Positions 52,501-61,400 of a stretch of DNA of 64,000 nucleotides are shown piece after piece. Made by a program: the position numbers and the translations under genes. Each line of letters starts with the position of its first letter. Position 1 is the first letter of the stretch. Origin of the DNA: Sphaerospermopsis torques-reginae ITEP-024 (GTDB taxonomy: Bacteria; Cyanobacteriota; Cyanobacteriia; Cyanobacteriales; Nostocaceae); NCBI RefSeq assembly GCF_019598945.1, contig NZ_CP080598.1, positions 4,402,001 through 4,466,000 on the forward strand. The letters are read 5' to 3'. The notes under the pieces are model-generated. The model saw only the letters and a program-made list of their open reading frames with translations. It had not been told where the DNA came from and made no database searches.

Positions 52501-55418
52501 ATCCCTAAATTTTCTCGTTGCAATTCTGGAACAGGTAGAGATTTTCTATCTATTTTCCCATTGGGTGTAAGGGGGAATTTATCTAGATAAACAATCTGCG
52601 AGGGAATCATATAATCAGGTAAATACTGTTGCAGATGATTTCGCAGAGTTTCAATAGTTGGTTGTTTTCCTGGAGTACAAACCAAATAGGCAATTAACCG
52701 TTTTTGATTTGTTTCTCCATCATCCGCAACTATAACAATATTTTCCTGTACATCAAGATATTGAGCAAGAGCAGCTTCAATTTCACCAATTTCAATGCGG
52801 AAACCGCGAATTTTGACTTGATGATCTATACGTCCTAAATATTCTAAATCACCATTAGGCAGAAAACGACCTAAATCACCTGTACGATATAAACGAGAAT
52901 TGGGTTTAAATCTATCTTCAATAAATCTTTCTGCTGTTAATTCTGGTCGGTTTAAATAACCACGTGCAACTCCTGCACCACCTACATACATTTCCCCTAT
53001 TACACCTGTCGGTAAACGATTACCATCAGAATCAAGAATATAAATATATAAATCGGGTATTGGTTGACCAATTAAACTTCCAGATGAATTATCTACATCT
53101 TGTTTACTAATTGGTCTATAGGTGACGTGAACGGTGGTTTCTGTAATCCCATACATATTTACCAAGCGCGTCTGATTTTCTCCATAACGTTCAAACCAAG
53201 GACGCAAACTTGCTAAGTTTAAAGCTTCACCACCAAAGATGATGTAACGTAAACTAGAGAGATTATAATTTACATCTTGACAAGCTAATAATTGAGCAAA
53301 AGCTGAGGGAGTTTGATTAAGGACAGTAACTTTTTGTTCTTGTAGTAATTGGAGGAAAGTTTGCGGATCACGACTTACACAGTGAGGGACAATTACTAAT
53401 CTACCACCATATAATAAAGCTCCCCAAATTTCCCACACAGAAAAGTCAAAAGCAAAGGAATGGAAGAAAGTCCACACATCTTGTTGATTAAATTCAAACC
53501 AATGTTGTGTACTCTTAAATAATCGAATCAGATTATTTTGTGTGACTAATACACCTTTGGGTTTACCTGTAGAACCAGATGTATAAATAATATAAACACC
53601 TGTATTTAGGTTAAGGTTATCTATAGTTATAGGTTCGCAACTTGCAGTTAAATAAGGTGCGTCTTCAGCATCTAAACAAATTTTTATTGTTGTATCTGGG
53701 AGTTGTTCACTAATATTAGTTGTAGTCAGAATAACTTCTGCACCACAATCATTAATTGTAAATTCAATTCTGTCACGGGGATAAGCTGGATCAACAGGAA
53801 CATATACACCCCCTGCTTTGACTACAGCTAACATAGCTATAATCAGTTCTGGTGTGCGTTCTAAACAAATTACAACTCGTTTTTCTGTACTAATTCCCAA
53901 TGATTGTAAATAGCGAGCAATGCGGTTAGAACGTTCTTCTAATTCTTGATAGGTGAGGTTTTGATTGTCATAAGTTAACGCAATGCGTTCTGGATATTTG
54001 TTAACAGTTTCGGTAAAGATTTCATTGATAGTAATTTCTGATGGTAACTGTTCTCTGTTCTCTGCTTCCTGTTCTCTTTCGTGATAACTAAGTAAAGATA
54101 AAGACTGTAAAGATGCTTGAGGATTATTCGCCATGTTCAATAATAAACTGCTAAATTGCTCTAGCAATAATTCCATAGCTACTGCATAAAACCGAGCCGC
54201 ATTATAACTTAATTTGAGAGAAATTGTATCCCCAGGAACGACTACTAAAGTTACAGGATAATGGGTAGTTTCAAAGAAATAGGACTCTGGTACATTTAAC
54301 CCGAAATCACTGGTTTTTAAGGTTTTATCAACGGGGAAATTTTCAAAAGCCAGCAAACTTTCAAACATTTGTTGTCCCCGTGGAACATCACTCCAAGCTT
54401 GAATATCTGATAAACTGGTGTGTTCAAATTGACGCATTAAAGCTGCTCTAGATTGAAGGTTTTGCAACCAACTATCCAAGGTTTGCTCTCCAGATATTAA
54501 GACTCGAAATGGTAGGGTATTAATGAAGGGTCCAATCATTCCTTCTACCCCTGGAATTTCTGGAGGTCTACCGGCAACTGTGATACCATAAACAATATCA
54601 TTACTGCGGCTATAACGGTTAAGTAATATTGCCCAAGCACCTTGAATTACTGTATTTAGGGTAACGCTACAATTACGGGCTAATTTAGATAATAAATCTG
54701 TTTTTTCTGGTGATAATTCTTTTCTAATTTCTCCACTTTCAAAGGTGCTATTTACCTTATTATTTGATATCATTAATAGGGGTGTGGCACTTTCAAATCC
54801 GATCATGTATTCTTGCCAGAATGTTTTGCCTTCCTGGGGATTTTTCTGTTTTAACCAAGCGATAAAATCACCATAAGGACGGACATTTGGTAAGGAAATT
54901 TCTATATTTTCTTTAGCTGCTTTATGCAGCGTTAAAAATTCCCGCAGTAAGATTGGCCAAGACCACCCATCTAAAATTATATGGTGATGACTCCATACTA
55001 AATACCACGCATCTTCCCTTAAACGAATTAAGGTAACTCGCATTAATGGGGGACGGTTGAGAATAAATCCCTGGCGTTTATCAGCTTCTAAAAATTCATC
55101 CAGGCGGGTTTTTTGGGCTGAATCACTGAGTCCCCGCCAATCTTCTTCTGCTATATTAAATGTTAAATTACGAAATACAACTTGTACGGGTTCGGTTTGT
55201 CCTTTGGTAATAATAGCAGTTCTTAAAATAGGATGGCGATCTACTAAGGTTTGCCATGCTTGACGTACTGCAACTATGGAAACATCACCTTGTAATTGAC
55301 AATGCAATTGTTCAAAATAAATCCCTGATTCTTGTTCGTATAGAGAATGAAATAATAATCCCTTTTGTAAAGGTGTAAGAGGAAAAATATCTTGAATTTT
55401 ATCTTTGAGTGCAGTCAT
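49533..55418 (-). CDS. Truncated NRPS: C-A(Thr)-T-C-A(Gln, cut at motif A8)
   Basis: The readable protein is 1961 residues. Domains: C (HHHIILDGWS, about 144), A (YTSGSTGKPKG, about 618, code D-F-W-N-I-G-M-V-H for Thr), T (LGGDSIR, about 1008), C (HHAIMDGWS, about 1219) and A (FTSGSTGRPKG, about 1714, code D-A-W-Q-F-G-L-I-D for Gln). The last A domain ends ERADHQV then VLI-stop, where an intact domain continues with KIRGFRIELGE, so it lacks A8 to A10, the catalytic Lys and any carrier domain. The Gln module is therefore dead and the chain cannot pass. In a hassallidin pathway this enzyme should make Dhb, D-Gln and Gly. It starts 52 bases after the upstream NRPS gene. Confidence 0.93.
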   Translation of the reverse strand: MTALKDKIQDIFPLTPLQKGLLFHSLYEQESGIYFEQLHCQLQGDVSIVAVRQAWQTLVDRHPILRTAIITKGQTEPVQVVFRNLTFNIAEEDWRGLSDSAQKTRLDEFLEADKRQGFILNRPPLMRVTLIRLREDAWYLVWSHHHIILDGWSWPILLREFLTLHKAAKENIEISLPNVRPYGDFIAWLKQKNPQEGKTFWQEYMIGFESATPLLMISNNKVNSTFESGEIRKELSPEKTDLLSKLARNCSVTLNTVIQGAWAILLNRYSRSNDIVYGITVAGRPPEIPGVEGMIGPFINTLPFRVLISGEQTLDSWLQNLQSRAALMRQFEHTSLSDIQAWSDVPRGQQMFESLLAFENFPVDKTLKTSDFGLNVPESYFFETTHYPVTLVVVPGDTISLKLSYNAARFYAVAMELLLEQFSSLLLNMANNPQASLQSLSLLSYHEREQEAENREQLPSEITINEIFTETVNKYPERIALTYDNQNLTYQELEERSNRIARYLQSLGISTEKRVVICLERTPELIIAMLAVVKAGGVYVPVDPAYPRDRIEFTINDCGAEVILTTTNISEQLPDTTIKICLDAEDAPYLTASCEPITIDNLNLNTGVYIIYTSGSTGKPKGVLVTQNNLIRLFKSTQHWFEFNQQDVWTFFHSFAFDFSVWEIWGALLYGGRLVIVPHCVSRDPQTFLQLLQEQKVTVLNQTPSAFAQLLACQDVNYNLSSLRYIIFGGEALNLASLRPWFERYGENQTRLVNMYGITETTVHVTYRPISKQDVDNSSGSLIGQPIPDLYIYILDSDGNRLPTGVIGEMYVGGAGVARGYLNRPELTAERFIEDRFKPNSRLYRTGDLGRFLPNGDLEYLGRIDHQVKIRGFRIEIGEIEAALAQYLDVQENIVIVADDGETNQKRLIAYLVCTPGKQPTIETLRNHLQQYLPDYMIPSQIVYLDKFPLTPNGKIDRKSLPVPELQRENLGIEFVPPATEIEHKLASIWQQVLAVNRVGRFDNYFVLGGDSIRSIRVCSLAQATGLNLKIEQIFSHPVLSELAAFLETATTVENKTYHQEPFALISTEDKDKLQNVADDAYPLAQLQAGMLFHGEYSQTSTTYHDVFSFRIRIPFNLQIWEQAYTQMFTRHRVLRTAFYLSEFSQPLQVVVKDVPAKVMFTDLQNLSPSAQDDYLKTFIDQERENRFDYKIAPLMRFHIHLLDENVMQATFTLHHAIMDGWSLANFLAELTGLYLHLMGKGVPALPPQTNLEYSRFVALEQQALQDEKQREFWQQQLAEIPFTKLPRFPMKFSPELQPNMGKIDITLTDAISQGLKDVSQQLGVPLRSVLLALHLHILAVFSGEEEIVTGLVSNGRPDETDSDRLLGLFLNTLPLRLKLPRGSWVDLITETWQAEQALMPNRRFPLAEVQRLNGNRPLYETSFNFVHFHVYKGLLNWREVELLQSTSLDETNIPFAVSWSEEVAAVNISLNITYNSREFSSEQISNIAKFYQICAEFLSNNPQGNRDILQELYKVNEGTNHEGHKGHKVKSVTEIFGVSSNLLKLQEFIPGEQLSTVRKVTPVHEFVTQQAAINPDAIAVVCEGESWTYQQLNQKANQLARFLQQQGISQEQPVGICLERSLDMVCAMLGILKAGGCYVPIDPHYPSVRIQSMLEDAKVNLLLTRSDLKVNYQQSIYLDNCSQEIKNQSPENLEIAVLPENIAYIIFTSGSTGRPKGIAISHAALASHQNWFIENFAVNQYDVVLQKTPFSFDASVWEFWTPLMVGAKLVMAKPGRHQDPTYLVKTIQQEKVTLLQLVPSLLEIILGDPKFTQCASLRLVFSGGEALKKRVWDEFKQKLAIPLVNLYGPAETTIDVAFHDCRNNENTDQIPIGEPVSNTRLYILNSLMQPVPIGTPGELFISGYQLARGYWNAPGMTAERFLPDPFVAGERMYRTGDRARYLPNGKIEFLERADHQVVLI
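50803..50865 (-). repeat. MITE-related sequence embedded in frame in the NRPS C-A linker
   Basis: The sequence encoding NHEGHKGHKVKSVTEIFGV (about residues 1518 to 1539) matches the inner part of the MITE copies at 47.6 and 49.0 kb (aagaga/gagtgtt, gtgtcctttgtgtcctt compared with gtgtgctttgcgtcctt). It lies between the C and A domains, where extra linker is tolerated. The inverted ends are not visible here. Confidence 0.7.
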
Positions 55419-55470
55419 ATTTTACCCTTTTGAAAATGATTGACCTGAGATGAGATTAAATGCAATGAGT

Positions 55471-58400
55471 TTATTCTAAATCTTCTAAAATTGCATCAAG
55501 TTCGTTTTCTGATAAATCAACTAAATGGAAATCAGAAGCACTGTAAAATGATGAATTACTAGATGCGGAATTTGTCAGATACAAACCCAGGTTTGTCAAA
55601 TATTTTTCAGCTAGATTATTAATGTTTTTATGATCATGGACATTTTGACTATAATACCATTCTATTTGCAAAATTTCATTTTGAATCCGAGCGTTTATAG
55701 CTAAAAGGTGAGGACGTTCTTGTTGTCCAAATAATCCTGATCCTGTGGGAGCATGACTCATACTAAAACGTTGGTTTGTTGTTTGTAAGTTGTCAATTTG
55801 TCCCAGATAGTTAAAACTGATGTTAGCGGTTTTTTTAAGATTTAATTTATCCTTTAAATGTTGATTTTGATTGAGATAACGGAGTAAGCCAAAACTGATT
55901 CCATGATGGGGAATGGTTCGCAGTTGGGTTTTAATTTCTTTGAGTAATAGTTCATGATTGGGTTCATGATTGGCATTATTATGTGGTTGTTTAAGCAGAA
56001 CTGGATAGAGGGATGTAAACCAGCCAATTGTGCGAGAAATATCTAAATTATCTCCTATTTCTTCTCTCCCGTGTCCTTCTAAATCAATTAACCAATGATC
56101 TGATTTATAGATATCGGTGAGAGTTTTTAGTAATGCAGCCAGCATGATTTCTTGCATACTAGCATGATAAGTGGTGGTGGCTTGTTTGAGCAGTATCAGA
56201 GTTTCTTCTGGAGATAGCTGACTAGATATAATGGCTGTACTTTCTACGGTGTTTTTTCCTGGTTTGTCAATAGGTAAGGGGGTAACAGGTAAGTCGAGAA
56301 TATTTTGCCAAAAGGGTATATCTTTAATTATTTCGCTGGAGTCTGATAAGGTTTGTAAATATGTAGTCCATTGGCGATAGGATGATGTTTTTGCAGGTAA
56401 AGAAATCTGTTGTTTATTTATATGTTTATCTATAACTTGTTGGTACGCTTGGTTTAAATCTGCTAATAAAATCCGCCAAGATACACCATCTATAATTAAA
56501 TGATGGGCAAAGATAAACAGCACGTTGCCATATTCGTTTAAGTTAGTGGCATAAAGTACCCGCAATAATGGCGGTGTATCTAGTTGAAAACTAGCGTGTT
56601 CTGTTTCTACTGCTGCTGTTAATGCTTCTAGCTGTGTTTGCGGTGGATAGTGGCTAAAGTCTGTGATCTGCAAAGCTGGACTTTTCGCTTCACCTGTATA
56701 AAATTGTTGCCATTGTCCTTGCTGTTGGGAAAAACCGACGCGGAAAATGTCGTGATGGGCAACTAAGGTATCTAAGGCTACAGCTAAGGCTTCTATGTTT
56801 AAAGGTTCGCTGCAAGTCAAGGCTACAGCTTGGTTCCAGTGGTGGGAATGGGGTAAATTTTGGGCAAAAAACCAATTTTGAATGGGGGAAAGGGGAATGA
56901 TGCCGGTTAAGGGTTCGATAATTTCTGCTGTTTGTGCGATCGCTCTTGCTCTGGTTGCTAGTCGGGAGAGGGTTTGAGCTTCAAAAATGTCTCTGGGGCT
57001 AATTTCCCAACCTGCTGCACGAGCGCGAGCAACTACTTGTAAGCTGATAATTGAGTCTCCCCCTAATTCAAAAAAGTTATCTTGGGGATTAATGGTTTCT
57101 ATTCTTAGCACTTCTGTCCAAATTTGGGCAAATATTTCTTCTGTGTGAGTTTTGGTAATAGTTTCTGTATGGGATAATTCGGGTGCTGGTAGAAGTCTGC
57201 GGTCTATTTTACCGTTGGGGGTGAGTGGCCACGCTGGAACTAATACCACCATACTGGGAACCATATAAGCAGGTAAAACTTGGGCTAAATAATCTTTTAA
57301 CTCTTGGTTAGTGGGTGGGTTGTCTTGCGGTGCTAAAGCATAACCAACTATGCGTTTACGTCCGGGTAAATCTTGCCGCAACATGACTACTGCACTATCT
57401 ACGGTTTCATGTCTGGTTAAAGCTGCTTCAATTTCGCCCAATTCTATGCGATAACCGTTAAGTTTGACTTGGGCATCTTGACGACCCATAAAGCGGATGT
57501 TGCCTTGCAGATCATAAACGCCGCGATCGCCTGTTTTATAAAGTCTTGCTCCCGGTGTTTTGCTGAAGGGATGGGGAATAAATGCTGTTGCTGTCAAGTC
57601 AGGACGTTGTAAATAACCCCGTGCTAAACTGATACCACCAATATAAATTTCCCCCATCACACCAGGAGCAACAGGTTCTAAAAACGAATCTAGCAGGTAA
57701 ATTTCCACATTGGCGATCGCTCTACCAATACTCACTTCTCCTAACAAATTGCTACAATCCATCAAACTAGCGCAAACTGTCGCCTCTGTTGGACCATAAG
57801 CATTAAAACATTTGCGTTGATTGACACTCCAACGTCGTAACAAATCCCCGGAAACCGCTTCTCCAGCCACAATCAATGTCTGCAATTCTGGTAAATCTGC
57901 GGTATTAATTGCTGCTACCAAAGAAGGGGGAAGGGTGACATGAGTAATTTTCCAACTCGTCAATTTTTCCCACAGTTCAGCACTAGGAGAACGATTTGCT
58001 TGTGATTGCAGATATAGAGTAGCACCGCTACCCAAAGCCATAAAAATCTCAGAAATAGCTGCATCAAAATTCAAAGCTGCAAATTGATAAACGCGACTTT
58101 TTGCTGTTACACCAAAACTTGCAGTTTGAGCGCGTACCAAATTTTCAATCCCAGCATGAGCAACTAAAACACCTTTTGGTTTACCTGTAGAACCAGATGT
58201 ATAAATCACATAAGCCAGATTTTCCGGTCTAACTTTTATATCAGGACGGGCAATATTTACCGTTAAATCAAGTTCACCAATAGCAATAACTTGGACATTT
58301 TCTGAAAATAACCCCGGTGCTACAACTTCTTTAGTTAAAATCAACCGAGTTTGACTATCTTCCACAATAAATTGCAATCTATTTTCAGGATAATTGCGAT

Positions 58401-61400
58401 CTAACGGTAGAAAAGCTGCACCAACTTTTAACACTGCCAGGAGAGCAATAATATACTCAATACTAGGATCAAAATATAAACCCACTATCGACTCATAACT
58501 AATACCTGTTTCTAATAATTTAACCGCCAAATTATTAGCACGTTTTTCTAATTCACCATAACTAATCTCATTATCACCGCAAACTAACGCTATAGCATCA
58601 GGTTGTACATCAGCATAATCTGCAAATAACTGATGAGCAGGGCGAAAATCTCCCCATTCAATGATATTAGCTTGACTTTCATTAATAATTTCTTGCCGTT
58701 CAGATGTTGATAACGCCTGAATTTTTCCTAATATCTGATTTGGCTGATTAGCCATATTCATCATGATATTGCGGAAGCGTGATATTAACTGTTTTGCTGC
58801 TTTTACAGACAGGAATTTTGTTTGATAATTCAGCTTTAACAATAACCCTTGATCGGGAATTACACCCACTGTCAACGGGTAATTAGTTATTTCATAAAAC
58901 TGGATATCATCAACACGAAAATCCTGTCCTTGTTCTTTCAAACTTTGGTCAACAGGATAATTTTCAAACACCAAAATACTTTCAAATAAAGCCGAACCAG
59001 ATAAATTACATTCTTTTTGAATATCCGTTAATTTGCTATATTCATATTCTCGCATCTCCAGATGATGCTGTTGAAGATTTTGCAACCAATTTGCAACAGA
59101 TAAACTGGGATTAATTTCCACTCGCATTGGTAGAGTATTAATAAATAACCCTACCATATTTTCCACTTCTGCTAATTCTGGTGGTCTACCAGAAACCGTG
59201 ACACCAAATATGACATCTTCACCCGCACCATGTTTTTGTAAACAAATTGCCCAAGCACCTTGAGCGATAGTATTTAATGTTAATCTCTGGGTTTGTGCCA
59301 TCTTTTGCAATAACCCAAATTCGGATGCACTCAAACGTAATTCTACTTCTTGATATGCAGGTAAACTAGGATCAAATTCTGATTCTGGAATCTCCCAACC
59401 TAAACGAGTGGATGTAGAAATACCCGCTAAATGTTGCTGCCAAAATTGTTTAGCTTTCGCCTGATTACGACTTGCTAACCATTGAATATAATGACGATAA
59501 GGGGGAAGCGGTGGTAAAGCATGGGGAACTCTTTGACAAGTTGCTTGATATATAGTCAAAACTTCTTTAAAAATAACTGGTAATGACCAACCATCAAGAA
59601 TAATATGGTGATGACTCCATAACCATTGCCAAGTAGAATCATCTAAGCGAATCACAGTAAATCGCATTAAATGACTTTGATTTAAACTAAATCCTTGTTG
59701 TTTATCTGCGATTAAATATTGCTGCAATTCTGCCGTTTGTTGTGTGGGAGATAAATCACGCCAATCTTTCTGAATAATTGAAAATTTGAGTGATTTACTA
59801 ACAATTTGTAAGGGTGTATCTTGATCATCCCAAACAAAAGCACTGCGTAAAATTGGATGTCTATCTACAACAAATTGCCAAGCATCAGCAAAATTATCAA
59901 CATCGAATTTACCAATTATTTTACCTGTTACTTGTTCAAAATAAATCCCCTGTTCCGGTTCATAGATAGCATGAAATAGCATTCCTTCCTGCAAAGGAGA
60001 AAGGGGATAAATATCTTCTAACTGCGGATATTGTTTTTGCAGAATATCTAATTTTGATTGTTGGATTTTCACCAAGGGAAAATCTGAAGGTGTATATTCA
60101 CCTACACCTGATTCTATGCAGAATGTGAGAATTTCTAGGAGATGATTTTGGAATTGATCCACCCATTGATTAATAGTTTCTGCTTGGTGCAAATTGCAAC
60201 TATATAACCAATGAACGCGCAATTTACCTTCGACAACAATGGCGTTAATATCAATGATATGGGGACGTAAACCTTGCGGATCTCTTGTTGGTGCTACTTC
60301 GGTATTTAACAAGCGGAATAGTTGATTTTTATTACTGCTTTCATTTATTACCTGTCCCAGATAATTAAAGCTAATTTCTGATGTTTGATAATTGCAGAAG
60401 CTGGAATTTTCCTTTGCTTCTCTATTACCTGTTCCCTGTTCCAGATATCTTAAAATCCCATAACCAAAACCACGTTGAGGAACATTACGCAATTGTTCTT
60501 TAACAGTTTTAATAATTTCTGATTCTGAAGTAGTAATAGCTGGTAATTCTAAACTTAAGGGATAAAGGGTAGTAAACCAACCCAAAGTGCGGGTAATATC
60601 TAAATCAGCAGATAATTCTTCTCTCCCATGCCCTTCCATCATAATTTGGATGTGGGATTTTTGGGTGATATTTCCCAAAGTTTTCGCTAAAGCTGCAAGT
60701 AATAATTCTTGGGGTTGGGTGCGGTAGGTTTTATTAGCTTTTGTTAGTAATATTTGAGTTTGTTCTGTGGTTAATTGACAGCTAACAGTTTTTACAGAAG
60801 ACTCTAAGTTATTTGTTAAACCTTTGGGAAAATCTAGGGGTAATTTGGCAGTTTGTTTTTGCAGAGTATTTAACCAAAAGTGTTTTTCTGCTTGGATATT
60901 TGGGGAATTAACATAACTCTGTAAAAATTGACTCCATTGTTGCCAAGATGAGGTAGTCGGTGAAATTTCACTACCGCTAATGATTTCTACTAAATCTTGC
61001 AGTAAAATTCGCCAAGAAACACCATCAATAATGAGGTGATGAATAACAATTAATAGTTGAACTTGACGATGTTCACCGAGATTAAACCACACTGCACGGT
61101 AAAGAGGACCATTACTTAAATCGAGCGATCGCTCAACTCGTTCTCTTACTTCCCCCATCATTGAATTTTGTTCAACTTCGGTTTTTAACCCTAAATCAAC
61201 TACTTCCCATGCAAAACCATGATCTTGATCTTTATCTACATAAAATTGTTGCCAAACTTCCGCTTCTTTTTTAAACCGTAACCGAAAATTATCATGATGG
61301 GAAAAAATCACCTGCAACGCTGCTGCAACTTGTGATGCTGACAAAGATGGATGCACTTCCAACAATAAAGTTTGATTCCAATGATCAGGGTTAGGAATAT

